Of a stretch of DNA of 64,000 nucleotides, positions 1 through 12,996 are shown piece by piece (position 1 is the stretch's first letter; every line of letters starts with the position of its first letter). A program made the translations under genes and the position numbers. The notes beneath the pieces were generated by a model. The model was not told where the DNA came from. It saw nothing but the letters and a program-made list of their open reading frames with translations, and made no database searches. The stretch comes from Warburgia ugandensis. Taxonomy: Eukaryota; Streptophyta; Magnoliopsida; Canellales; Canellaceae. The stretch spans positions 57,323,880 to 57,387,879 of the forward strand of contig CP141132.1 in assembly GCA_035236585.1 (NCBI GenBank), given 5' to 3'.

Positions 1-1
1 A

Positions 2-2441
2 CAAAATGTAGGTCTAAATACTGTCAAGCTTAAGCTATTTCCTTTCTCTTTAAAGGAAAAAGCAAAATTATGGTTTAATGCACTGCCATTAGGTTCCATA
101 CGAACCTGGAATGAAATAACTAGGAAATTCTTAAAGAAGTTTTTCCCTACCCATAAAACAAATACGCTTCGTCGCAAGATAATGAACTTTACCCAGAAGG
201 ATAAAGAATCATTCTACCAATGCTGGGAAAGGTTCAAAGAACTACAACTCACTTGCCCACATCATGGCCATGAACCATGGCGCATCATCAGCTTCTTTTA
301 TGAAGGACTAAATTCTGACATACGCCAGTTTGTAAAGATGATGTGTAATGGTAACTTTCTCAACAAACAACCAAATGAGGTGGAGGAGTATTTGGAATGG
401 CTAGCTAGAAGTGCATAGACCTAGGCTAACTCAGAAAGAATAGAACATGCAGATAGACTTAAGCCCAATAACACCCATGCTAGGGGAGGCATGTATGCTA
501 TGTCTGAAAAAGATGATATTAATGCCAAAGTAGCATCCCTAGCGAGAAAAGTAGAAGCCATAGAAATGGGAAAGAAAAACACAAATAAAGAAGAACAAGT
601 GTGTAGCATTTGTGAGAGTACCACCCATCTTACTCATGAATGTCCTACCATTCCAGCATTCCAAGAGGTACTTCGTGATCAGGCTAATGCACTTAACACA
701 TATAAAAGACTTTCTCCCCATATTCAGAGACCTACAATCCCAACTAGAGAAACCATCCAAACTTTAGTTAGAGAAATGGCCCTACCGCTAATATTCCACA
801 ACTAGGACCATATCAACCTCATCAACAAAACCAAGGACTTCTTACCTTACCTTATCAAACTCATCAACCTCCTTCTTTTGGACCTTACTTGCCCCCACCT
901 AAAAGGCAGGTACAGGATAATCAGCATGTTCAAAACCAGGAAAGGAAAATTTCTCAATTAGAAAGTCAAATAAAATAAACCAACTAACCCATGAATGAAT
1001 TAAAAAATATGATGAGTCAAATGATGCAAAGTATGAAAAAAGGAAAGTTTCCAACTCAACCACAAGCAAACCCTAAGGGAGTGCATGCGATTAGCACTGA
1101 TGCATCTGATGAAACATTTAGCTCAACCATGGAACAAACTAAGGCTATTACCATTCTTGAGAGTGGTAAAAGAATTGAGAAAGATGAGCCTCAAAAGACT
1201 GAAAAGGTAGAAAAATCCATGAAAGTTAAAGAAAACTCTAAACAAAAGGACCTTGTTTCACCTGTTGATCCATGTCCTATACATGCTCCATTTCCTCAAA
1301 GGTTGCATCAAGCCCTAAAGTCTGCCTCTAATTATGAGATTTTAGAGATTTTCAAGAAAGTCAAGATCAACATACCGATCTTAGATGCTCTAAAACAAAT
1401 CCCATCATATGCCAAATTCTTAAAAGACTTATGCACCATAAAGAGAAAATTAAATGTCTAGAGAAGGCATTTTTTACTGAACAGGTTAGTTCTATTCTTC
1501 AACACCATACACCACCAAAGTACAAAGATCCAAGTTGCCCCACTCTTACTTGCATTATTGACAACTACAAGATTAACTAAGCTCTTCTTGATTTAGGATC
1601 TAGTGTGAACCTATTACCATACTCGGTATATGAACAGTTAGGTCTGGGGGAAATGAAAACTACATCTACTACACTCTAGCTAGGTGATCATTCTGTAAAA
1701 ATACCGAGAGGGGTAATAGAGGATGTCTTAGTCCAGATAGAATAATTTTGCTTCCCTATAGAATTTCTAGTTCTAGATACACATCCAGTGGTGAATGAGA
1801 AGAATGAAATACCAGTCATCCTGGGACGACCATTTTTCGCTACGTCCAATACCTTAATCAATTGTAGAAATGGTGTCATCAAATTGTCCTTTGGCAATAT
1901 GACATTAGAGCTGAACATCTTTAACATTTGTAAGCAACTTGGTGAAACTACCGATGATTTGCACAGTGTTAACATGATCAATTCAGTTGTACAAGATCAG
2001 TTTCAGTCATCTTCCTTGTCGGACCCACTAGAGGCCTGTTTGGCCCATTTTAATGAGTTTAATGAGGATGCATTAATAGAGGAAGTTAATGCCCTCCTTG
2101 ATTCTGTACCTATCATGGATATAAGTAAATGGAAACCTCATTTTGAGGAGCTTCCATTGAGTGAGATCACTCCCCTCCCATCATCAGTAGAACCCCTTAC
2201 AAAGCCTGAAATTTCAAATAAGCCTTTTAATGTAGAATATGTACCTGATTGGGACCTACATACATTATTTGAACAACCATTAGATAAGAAATTAGGCCCA
2301 CCTGATTTGTTACATGTGCCAATAGAACAAGAAAAGAAAGAGTCCATTGATATACTGTCCATACATCAACGAACTCTAAGGTACACACTAGAAGATAATC
2401 AGAATTTAATCAAAACTTTGCTCCCTCTTCTATTAATATAA
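2..2441 (+). pseudogene. E1: decayed Ty3/gypsy gag-protease polyprotein (5' end outside window)
   Basis: In an LTR element this region would encode the capsid/nucleocapsid (Gag) and the aspartic protease. The frame is open from base 2. It shows a plant retrotransposon Gag core (KLWFNALP, TWNEITRKFLKKFFPTHK, then a W..FKEL..TCPHH stretch). A CCHC zinc knuckle of pattern C-x2-C-x4-H-x4-C lies at 602-643. A linker rich in K, E and T (991-1461) leads to a retropepsin-like segment around 1560-1860 with LLDLGSSVNLLPYSVYEQLG, the D-x-G form common in Athila/Tat-like elements, and later VILGRPFFAT. The frame is broken by TAG at 416 and 422, a frame change near 770-800, and further stops near 1578, 1677 and 1743. 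The last segment (1788-2441) is open. No reverse transcriptase, RNase H or integrase follows. The family call is firm; the Athila-like lineage is inferred. Confidence 0.85.
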
Positions 2442-4504
2442 GAACAATCTTTTAAGAAAGGGCATAGTCAGCTTATACCTCAATTTCAAGAAAATGTAAG
2501 GGAAAAGGAAGACCATCCACATCCATATGGCTTAAAAGAATTTAAATTCACAGTAGTTCACATTGTTCTAGAGATTCCACCACCTGAACCATGAAATTTT
2601 GAAGATAGGAGATCATTAGTGTGATCCCACTCAATTTACATTTGTGGTAGTCTACTATGTCATAATGCTACCATCACCAAAAATTTCATGGTAGAGGAAA
2701 AATATTAATTATCGTGAGATTTTGAAGTGGCATGAGAAATCTTGCCATTTCATTGTTGGGATTAGGAAAACTCAATACCAATTGGGTGTAGATTAGGGTA
2801 AATTAGGATATTTCTGGCTTAAGACATTAAACTTAGCGCTCACTGGGAGGCAACCCAGAGTTTTTTCTTCTTTTTTTTTGTTTTCTACATCACTCATATT
2901 TATTTTAGGTCCTACTTTTTAAACATTGAGGAGAATGTTTCTGTCAAGTTGGGGGGTGTAGAATTCTAGCAAATTCTAGTTTTTTTAAGTTTTTAGGTGA
3001 TTTTCTTGTTTTCTTAAAAAAAAGGGAGAGAAAATTTTTGAAAATTTTATGTCATCTCCTACACTATGATGAGAATTGGATTTTCTGACGTATAATCTAG
3101 ATAACTTTAGCTTATTAATGGAATTAAATATGATTAATTCATCTTTTTACTCATTTTTCAAAGTATTTTATGAAAGCAAAGTCTTATATCACACCTGTAT
3201 ACACAGTTGCATATAGACAGTCTAGGTTGATAAGTGGTTATAACTTAGAGATTCTGAAAAAATTTAGTGGAGACCTATAACCTAAGTGAGTTTTAGAGCC
3301 ATTCATTCATTTTGAGAGGTTATAAATGTTCCTAATTTTCTTCAACATGCATAAAGAAAATTAATCCCAAACTCTTAATTTGGCTAATTACCTCAATAAT
3401 TAGAATATTATCTTTAAAATTCTAAAAGTTCATTGAATTTGATGGATTATAGGCAACCTAGAAAATGATTTAGGCCATCCTTGTTGTTAATCTAGAGACA
3501 TAAAGCTTATCCATAAAGTATTGTTACCACTAGTTAGCCGATTTGAGCCTTTTATATTAAGCATTTTCTTTTGCCACCAAATTACCCTTTACCCATATTT
3601 ACCCAGTATAAATTATCCATTACCCATTTTCTTTGAAAAATAAGTTAGAGATGAATGAAAGAATGCCTTTTAGTCGCAATGAAAGTAGAAAAGTGGATAT
3701 TAAGAAAACAAATATTCTTCAAAGTGATTCGAAAGTGTGAAAAGAAAGAAAAGTGAAAAATAAAATAAAATTGAAGAATGCAAAGAAAAATGGAAAAAGA
3801 AATATTCACTTCAACAAAGGAAAGAAAGAATTATCAACTTTAGAAGACCTCTACTTAATTTTTTGAAGAAACTTTGAATACCCTTATACCCTTTCTTTGG
3901 TACCTTGTCCTAAGCCTACATTTCGTCCCAGTTAAAGACCTATTGATTCTAGGATGAATATAGTCTTGATGAGGAAATGAATAGATAGGATCTAAAAGAC
4001 TGTTATTTCTAAATATTCAAAGGTGATGACATCCATTCTAAAGGGATCAAAACAATTAAATTCCTTAGTAATTCCCGTTTTTAATGAGTATATGTGAGAT
4101 AAATTTGCTTTTATTAACTTTTCTCGCATAATTAAAAGAGAGATATGATTTGACCCCTCTATCTGAGAGATGTTGTTTCTAAGCGTATGTTATTAGTGAC
4201 GATTGAGGTCAAAACATATTTTAGATGGAGTTCAAAAAGTAGAAGTCTACTTAGAGATAAGGATTATTCTATATGTAGACTGTATACTCACACACTTACT
4301 CTAAGGCCTGAGCTTAAGTGCAATGACTTTGGCATAGTTTTGAATTCTTCAGTCATTTTTATTAGTATGCTAAAGTTGATGTGATATATTGAAGATAATT
4401 CTCTAAGGAAAAAGAGGAGTTGACTTAAAAATAAATTTTGAAATCTTGAAATTTGGTTTTTTGCATGCTTTGCTCGGGACTAGCAAAATGCTAGTAGGGG
4501 TGTG
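2442..4504 (+). mobile_element. E1: post-protease and 3' untranslated region up to the polypurine tract
   Basis: There is no recognisable coding sequence. Two stretches resemble the post-pol region common to many plant gypsy elements: GCTCACTGGGAGGCAACCCA at 2837-2856, and ACATTGAGGAGAATGTT followed by AGTTGGGGGG at about 2923-2955. Where reverse transcriptase and integrase would lie (about 2450-2830) only a few hundred non-coding bases exist. The rest is AT-rich with purine-rich patches (3640-3830). It ends in a short purine tract (AGTAGGGG, 4493-4500) just before the LTR. Confidence 0.65.
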
Positions 4505-7000
4505 TGTTAAGTGGTCAATTTTGGTCAAAATACCCTTAATTTAGCATTCAATTAGATCATCTAACTGTTCAAATTTACAAAATTTAGCTTGATTTTGAAT
4601 TTAGCTTCAATTGACCATCCAAACCTTAATTTTTCAAAACCAACGATCAGATGATCATTAGAGCTCATTAAATGACTAATGTACGATTCAGATGATTCTA
4701 ACTTAGTCTTTTCTTTTGCAGATCAACCAAAAGACACATGGACGGCTAAGATTAAAAGTTAATGGTACAGATCATCTTAAAGAATATTGGATGGGCCAGA
4801 TCAACCATAAAGATGGATGGGATAGTTTCCTAGAAGAATAACATGAAAAAAAGGGTAACTTGCAATTCTGGATGAGTTTCCAAAGTCAAACGAGGGGACC
4901 CAAATTAGCATTCTCTTTCTTTTCTATTACTCACTTTTTTCCTACTTCTCTCTTTCCCTCTATCTTATTCTTCTCTTGCTCTCTTTTCTTTCCCATCCCT
5001 TTACATTTCTCTCTTAACCACCCATCACGCACAACTCCCTCCCCCACTCCCTCTTTCCCTACTTCTCTCTTTCCTATTCTTCCCTCTCTTTCTCCCCACT
5101 TTTCTATCCCTTCTTAAAACTCTCCTTCTCTCTCTCTCTCTTTTTCATTGACCCGCAAGAGGCAAGCAAAACTGTCATCTCCCACTCTCTTTCCTTTTCT
5201 ACTCTCTTTCCCTCATTCTCTGTTTCTTTTATTCTCTCTTTCCTTTCCCACTCTCTCACGTCCTACTTCTTCTTCTCACCACCTTCCTTTTCTCAACCCC
5301 ATTCTCTCTTCTCTTCTCTCCCTTGGCTGGGTTGGACAAGATAGTCCCCCCTTCTCTTCCATTCCCATCTCTTTCTTTCTCTAATTCTCCTCTCCCCATT
5401 CTCTTCTCTTTTTCTCCTCTCTCCATTCTCTCTTCTTTCTCATTCTCTCTCACGTCTTCTTCCCTCTCTTCTCCTACCCCTCGTTCTGTCCGCACAACCC
5501 AGGCACCACTTCCTTCCTTCTCCTCTTCTCATCCCTCTCTCTTTTAACTCTTCCCTTAGCTAGCCATAGGAGGCAGCTAGACCAAACCCCCATCTCTCCT
5601 CTCCCTATTCTTCTTCGCTTATTCTCTCTCTGCGATTTTTCTCATCTGTTTCACCCTTCCTCCCTTCTATCTCTCACTTTTCCTCCCTTACTTGTTTCAC
5701 CAGCACCTCCTTCTCTGTATCGCTGCTTGCCCCAGCCTTTCCCGATCCCGATCCCCATCTCGCATCATCCATCACCACACCAACCCCCCTCTTCTTCCTC
5801 TCGTGATCCCTCTCTTACATGTTTCTCTGGTTCTACCCCAACTCTCCTTCTTTCACTCTCTCTTCTAAGCCTCGCCAGTCGTGCCTTGCCCAGATCTCAC
5901 CAGTCTGCACCTCCACTTCCAGAACCGAACGGAGCCCAGATCAAACACACACCCAAGTACCCAGATCATCTGTTGCTTTGATCTATCCTCCTTCTCACTT
6001 GCCTACCTCCTTCAGATCAACCCATCATCCCTCAATTTTTGGTGTCTCTCTAGTCCGCATCCGGCTTCTTCGTCATCCCCAATCAGCAACCCAAGTGTCG
6101 TCGTCGGACAGTCCAGGAACGAAAACCCAAGTCGAGTTTCCAATTTTTCCCTTCCCCTCTCCTCTTTCCTCTCCTCCTTCCTCCTCTCTTCCCTTTCTTG
6201 CTTCTCCTCTCCCTCTTCCAGCTCTCTTCTTCGTCTAGTTTTATCCTTAAAAACCAGATTTTTTAAAGAAATTCCATTTCTGCCCTTGGTCATATAAAGA
6301 AATTACATTTCTATCCTTTTTTAGAAATTACATTTGTGTCCTAGTTTATTATGGTTCTATTTTATCCGTATTCTACTTATCCAAGAATAGCTTCATCCAA
6401 CCCGATCAATTAAGGTCTAACCCAATTAACGTGTTAGCCTTAATCAAACCAAAATCTTCAATTGCTCATTCATTTCTTAGCAGATTTCAAATTAATTTTA
6501 CAAGTTCATTATTTGGACATCCCTAGATCTAATTGATATTTCTAATCTTTGATCTGAAATCCAGAAAGCAATCTAAGCCGTCCAAATCTTGAAATTACAA
6601 TTTAGCCCAGATCTCTTTGATTTTGATGAATCTGACAAATCCAACTGGTGGATCTCTAATCAAGGACGTGATGAAAATATATATGAAGGTTGATTATCTC
6701 TTAAAACATCATATTTTAAGATTTTGATAGCGATTAATCTAGGGAAGTAGTTTTCTCTTGTTATTTGATTTTATTTGTTTTATTTAAGAATTGGAAATTC
6801 TATAATTTTGAGAAGTTGATTAGATCTAAACTTTGATTATCATTTCAATAATTCCAATAATTTTGATTGATTTATTTTTAATTCTAGATAATTAAATTTT
6901 ATTAAAATTCTTACTTTTTAAGTCAAGTCTCCGTGAGATCGACCCGTACTTGCATAAGCTACACTACAATAACCCGTGCACTTGCGGTTAAACATCAACA
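4505..7000 (+). mobile_element. E1: 3' long terminal repeat (about 2.5 kb)
   Basis: The start (TGTTAAGTGGTCAATTTTGG) and the end (CACTTGCGGTTAAACATCAACA region, 6979-7000) both align with the copy at 48540-50639. The end also matches, inverted, the sequence starting at 63859. The LTR follows a purine tract and ends in CA. TG is repeated three times at 4501-4506, so the true first base could be 4501 or 4503. The middle (about 4890-6240) is almost pure pyrimidine on this strand and gives several long spurious open frames. The last 100 bases carry CTTGCATAAGCTACACTACA, shared by all three copies. The partner 5' LTR must lie left of the window. Confidence 0.8.
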
Positions 7001-9658
7001 TTGCACAATTAAATTTATCATGTTGGCACTATGTAAGTCATTAATAGATTCTCTTAACTACTCAAAAATATTAAAAATGTTCACTTATAGTGTCATATTT
7101 CAAAAGGATAACTTCATCACACAATTCTGACAATTGATTACGACATCAGATGTGTCTAAAAATGGTTGCCCAAGAATTACTAGTATTTTATTCTTTTCAT
7201 TCAGTATAGTTTCTATGTTTAAAACTAAAAGGTCTATTAGAAACTATAATTGTTCTACCTAGACAAGTATATCCTCTACTTCCCTCTTGATATTTTGATA
7301 GATCTATCACCTTGCTAGAGGGTAGTAGTAGTTGATTTAAGTTCTCCCAGACCAAATTACTTGTATAATAAATACGATAGTAGGTTCACACTTAATCCCA
7401 AATGAAGCAAAGCTTGATTTATCTTATAGTTTCCAATTATGCAAATGAGAATTAGACAACTTAGATCATTATAGTTTTTGGTGGTGTGTGATGTTGAAGG
7501 ATCAAACTAACTTGTTTGGTTATGAAAACCTTCTTGTGCACATTCAGCTTTCATTTGACAATGCAAAGGTATTTAAAATCTTTGCATGTGACAGGATTTG
7601 TTTGATGGCGTCCAAGTTGCAAATGTTGATCTTGAATTGTCTAAAAATATCTGAGATCTCATCATCGGAAGCTACCTTAGGAATTTGATGCAATCATTGT
7701 GGAAACAAAAGTGGGACAGGACATGGGTTAGTGGGAGGCTAAAGTTTCTCTATAGTATCATCAATGACATGCTTTTCCTTAGCCTAAGGAGTCCCCTAAG
7801 TTTTATCAACCTTAGTGGGACTATGGGACCATTCTTTTGAAGCACCTTTCATTTCTAAGAGTGGTGACTAAATTAGCTTGTTCCATGTTGAAGTTTGAAG
7901 AACCCTTTGTGCTGGCCATAGGTGCACCTTTAGAGTTTTCCTATGGTTAGGTAGGAAATTTCCTTTTTTCTAGGGTTTGCATGAATTGTGTGAACATGTT
8001 TTTCATGTCACTCATAGATGCTTCAAGTTGGGCATTTTTCCTTTCCTGACTTGAATGAATTGCTGAAGATTATCCTCCATTGATCTCTTAAATAAAGGCA
8101 TATATGATCCAAGAGTATGCAATCCCTGGTGGGATTTGAAGGAGGCTTGGTGTGAGACATTAGCATTTGGTCCATTTCACCAACTAAAAGTGGGGATGAA
8201 TCTTTAGTTAGGGTTGTATGTTTGAGAATATGGGGAAAATAGTCGTTTATATGGATTTAAGGCATTCTCGTATTCCTAAAGCACATCTTGGAATGCTGGG
8301 ATTGTAGGACATTCCTGAGTAGGGTGTGCAGTACTTGCACAAATACTACATACCCATTTGACCTTTTTAGAGGTAGCTTGCGTCATTCCTCTGGCTTACT
8401 CAAACCATAGAAGAAATTGCAATTCATACAATAGTGGATTAGGATATTCAATGAGAAAAAGTCATGATAAAGAGTCCGAATCTGTCTACTTTTCTAGTTA
8501 GGGAAGCTATTTTGGCATTCATGTCATCTTTTTCATTCATGGCATAGATGCCTCCCTTGGCAAATGTGATGGGCTTTGTCCTGTCTAGATAATCCACTTT
8601 CTCTTAATCTATATAGGTAGTGCACTCTTAGCCAGCCATTCCAAGTACTCTTGTGCCTCCTCTGGTTGGTTATTCAAAAAATTATCATTGCACATCATTT
8701 CCACAAACTGACACATCTCAAAATTCAGTCCTTCATAAAAGAAGCTGATAATGCACTAAGGTTTGTATCCATATGTGGACACATCAACAACAAATCCTTG
8801 AATCTTTTCCAGCATTGGTAGAAGGTTTCTTTATCCTTTTGGGGAAAGTTCATGATCTTTTGGTGAAAGTATTGGTTTTATGGGTTGGGAAGAACTTTTT
8901 CAAGAACTCCCTAATTGTCATATCTGCCAATAGGTTTGAACTTGTTGGTAGTGCATTAAATTGCATCTTAGCCTTTTCATTTAAAGAAAAAGGAAGTAGC
9001 TCGAGCCTTGTAGTATTTAATTTGATGTTTTGTATAGTGCATACTTCATTGAATTTTTCTTAAATGTAAGGACTCTCACTATTCAACCCATTATATTTGG
9101 AAGGTAATTGAATTACTCCCATCTTTAAGTCAATTGCACTATATTCTGAGGTAGAATGACACAAGATGGTATGCTGATACGAGTACGCTGAAGCTAATCT
9201 CATAATGTTCTCCCATGAGGATGTCAATCATTCCAATTGTCCTCATGTTGACTATTTAAGTCTCATTCCCTTTGTTGATTCCTTCTCAAATCTCAATATG
9301 GTGATGGATTCCTCCATGGTGAAAGATCTTATCATCCATTTGAGTTGGTGCTCCATTGTAAAAGAGAATTTGAGGATCAAATTCATCTTTATTATTTCTA
9401 AGGGATGCATTTCCACCTTGATCAACTTGATCTACCATTATGGGCAACTAATCTGGGTGTATGTTGTGTTAAATTGGTTTGACTAACCTTCTAGTGTCGT
9501 TGCATATCCAATGCACACAAAGAAAGATTATTATTGTTATTTTGAAGATTAAATTTAATGAAGCAACTTAAGATGATGTATAAATAAAGCATACATTTAT
9601 AAGCCTACTACTAACAAGTTAAAACATGTTTTGATAATCTTGATTTTCAGCAAGGGGA
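7001..9658 (-). pseudogene. E2: antisense, heavily decayed gag-protease region of a second E1-like element
   Basis: Read on the minus strand this aligns with E1. A Gag core at about 8600-9010 includes LPFSLNEKAKMQFNALP and REFLKKFFPTHKTNTF. A CCHC knuckle of the same spacing lies at 8309-8350, followed by PTIPAFQDV. A protease-like block occupies about 7010-7440 (LSVNLLSY, GLGELKSTTTTL). Many stops and small indels interrupt every frame, so no product is expected. The protease end is cut at 7000/7001, exactly where the E1 LTR ends. This fits E1 having inserted into E2. The first five bases after the junction are TTGCA, the predicted target duplication. Confidence 0.75.
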
Positions 9659-9663
9659 GTAGT

Positions 9664-12600
9664 TGTAATGACTCTCTCTTTTTCCGGCGACGAAGAGAAA
9701 CCCCAAAATGGGTTTCACTGGTGCGCAGCCCCCTCCCCTGGTAGATCTCCCCTCACCAAATCTCCCGTGTACCAGTACGCATAGCACCCTTAGCCACCCC
9801 CAGCAGATCTTTTCCCCCGGTGCCTGATCTCCCTCTCCTTGACTCCGGTGTAGCCCTCCTCTGTTGGGCTCTTTTCCTAGTGATAGAGAGAAACCAGATC
9901 TCCATTGATCCTTCCCCTCTCCAGCGTTGGTAGGGACCCAAAATGGGTTCTCTCTAGGCCACGCGTCTGGCCTTGTTTTCCCCCCACCTCTGTTCGCCAG
10001 TGACGGGCAAAGACCAATCACTTTCCTAATCAGATTCCCCTCTCCTCTCTTTGTTGGGTTCTGACTAGTGTAACCAGCCTGGTATGCCACCATGCTCACG
10101 GGCCTGCTGCTTGGGCTGCCCTTCTTTCCTTCCCACAGCTCACCTCTCCTCGCCACCAGCACGGCCAGCGTTTTCCCCCTACTTCTCCTCCCTGTGCAGG
10201 TTCAAGCAGTGAGCCAGTCGACATCCAATGGCCACCATTTCCCTTTCTGGTGAGTTAGGGATGAGCTAATTCACCTAGTCAACTCTCCCCGACATGTTTT
10301 GGGGGAGTTGAGTTGACTCAATGAGTCCCCTTCACCCCCTTGATTTGTGACTTGTAATTCTAACCAATCCAAGAGGAATCTTGGAGATCCAAGAGTATCC
10401 CCATGATCCTAGTAATGAGGGGAACAAAACCCATCTTACCATTTCTTGATCAGGGAAGATCTAACCATTGATTTTATCAGACCTTTGATCGGAGGTCAAA
10501 TCATCTGATCTGTGATGATCTGACTTTGTTTTTCTGATCCAAGTAGTCTATAGTGATCCTCATGAAATATAGATCATGGATCTATACAAGAATGTTGGGT
10601 CTAAAGTGTTATCAGAGATGATTTAGCTAATCATGGTCAATGGCTGCAATCAACTAAAGATCCAGGTAGGAAATTAGATCCAATTGGATGATCCGAACCA
10701 TTCAAAATTCTTATTTAAATTAATTGATTAGAATTAGTAAGTTTTTATGTGATCTGAGGTGATCAGGTGAGGATCTTTGATGAGATCAGCATAGATATCT
10801 AATGATCAGTCACAATTGAGGCGATTAATGGATGATCCAACCAAGCAGACAATTGAATAATATTTAGATTGACTTGTTCAGGGTAAGATTACTATCTTAA
10901 TCATTTGATGGAGTTATTTGATTTCAATTAGATATGATCGAGCATGATATTTATATAATAATACCCGATTAGTGGATTAAATGATAAATTAACCTAGATG
11001 TATATTGATCTGAGCTTAATAGCTTTGAAACATGCATGGATGTAATTAAGAAAAGGACCAAATGGTTATGAGTGGACCTGATTAAGTATGATTTGAATTA
11101 TGAACCGATTAACTCGGGCCCTGCCTTGAGATTCCATGGATGGGAATCATTGAAATATCTTGAACGCAATGTAATGAAATGCGAAAACATAATGTTGTGT
11201 GAGTAAGAATCCAAGATAAATAAAGTGGATTCTGAGTATGATTGGATGTGTTATATATCCAGGTACGAGTATTGAGGTGATTGAGCTAGACTAGAGTCTT
11301 ATTGAGACTTGAGAGGTACAAACGAGTGGTTCTTCGTCTGAGGTAGGTGCTTTCATTTAGGATTTTTCCTTGATTTCATGATCATGACTTCTCACTTGAA
11401 ATTCTTAAGGCATGTGTCTTACGCCCTATCATGTGTATTAAAACGTGTTTATTACTTCACTTTTGATAGCATGACATTGGATTATATGATTATCCATATT
11501 TTCACATGTGATGGTTTATACTTTATCATGTATTTTGATTCAACCTATTGAGGTTTATTTCACTTGAGAGTTTTTCATGATTTATTGCATGTTTCGTTGC
11601 TTTATGACGGGTGCTTCTACCTAGTGGGTACTATGCTAGGAGGGTCGTAGGGTTGGTCACCTACCCTCTAACTTTGTGATGATGATAATTAGACACCGCC
11701 TTTGAGTAGCACAGGGCCAAGTACGTAGGTAGTGGTATCATGGATAGTCCCCCCTACGGGTCCATTTTCCCCCCATGTGGACGAAGAAAGTCTCCTGTTT
11801 AGGTGTCAACAAGGAGCTGCCATGGTTTAGATCCTGGTGTGATTACCACTACAGCATAGTAGCCCATATTGTTATTCTCTATGCTCATGTGGTATTTATA
11901 TGTGGGGTGAACCGTGGTAAGCTAAGCCTAGGCCATGAGTGACTCCAGAGGCTAATGCGGCCTGCACGGGAAGGACCCAGTGTTTAGTATGAGTACTTAT
12001 TACTGGTGTTTGAGTGTTGTGGAATACTCCTAGGGCTTATTGTATGCAGTGCCCTGTTTATCATGACATACTTCATATTATTTTGTGGACACAGATTTTT
12101 ATCTGTTTTGATAGATGCTGATTCATGTGTTGATCAGGCTTCACATGCCATGATGTTTTAAATGAAAAGCATGTTTTGATTCTGATTGTTTCATCCAGAT
12201 TTATGAGATTCATGAGCTTTACATTCTGAATGCCTAATGATTTCATTTTCCTTATAAATGATTTACTCTAATGATACTCGCTATGATATTGGTACTCTTT
12301 GCAAAGTGTTTATTTCATGTTTTATTTCTTGTAATCACCTACACAAGCATAGCTTGTTGACGCATTGCTTTGTTTGCAATGCCTTAGATACAGAGAGTGA
12401 CAACAGGTTGATACGCTGATAAAGCAGGTAAAAGTGATGGCAGTTTCCCAATGAAGCATTGAGGATGTTCAGAGATGACAAGGTTTATTCAGGACCTCAC
12501 TTTGGGTTTTAGGTATGGACTGTACTTTAATTAAAATTGCAATATGACCTGGATGTAAGAATATGAATTCATGTTGGATGTGATGGCTGTATGTAGGGAC

Positions 12601-12991
12601 CCTGGGTATTTTGTCACGACTTGATTTTCTTATCCATTATTAGAGTATACATTTTTATCAAAAATTGTATTTCATTCAGATGGATGGGTGTGAATACTGA
12701 GTCTCCTTTATGTCATGTCTTATATTATGTTTATCAGGTTATTTTGTATTGCACCTGTTATGTGCAATGGTCCAAAATATAGAAGAGATTATGTCGGATT
12801 TTCGATAGAAATGGTATTTCACTTCACCATTAAATTCGTGGTTGTGTGGTGGTATGACTCATGGGGATTCGAAATGCATGTTTTATTGGAGATTTGTTTG
12901 TTTTCAATTTAAAAATTAAAGTTTTAAAACAAGGATCCTAACTATTTTTATAAATTGTTGTTTTATTGTTGGTAAAAACTGGGTTGTCACA
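9664..12991 (+). mobile_element. D: probable solo LTR of a Tekay/Del-like gypsy element inside E2
   Basis: It begins TGTAATGACTC and ends GGGTTGTCACA. It is flanked by GTAGT (9659-9663) and GTAGC (12992-12996), a 5-base duplication with one mismatch. The start resembles the outer end of minus-strand LTR A (TGTAATGACCC read on its own strand). The ATGCTAGGAG-type stretch near 11635 recurs near 21160 in LTR E. The 5' part (9680-10330) is GC- and CT-rich. No TATA-like sequence appears where A and B have theirs, so much of U3 may be missing. No internal coding domains are seen, and the E2 sequence resumes on the right. Family level is moderately sure; lineage is inferred. Confidence 0.6.
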
Positions 12992-12996
12992 GTAGC

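Noticed and set aside
4860-6297. Several overlapping open frames of 78-139 codons
   Set aside because: The same pyrimidine tract in the E1 LTR. Frames are open because the sequence lacks A and G, not because of selection.
9647-10162. 171-codon minus-strand frame with a Gly/Arg-rich product
   Set aside because: It falls in the GC-rich part of LTR D and resembles no protein family.
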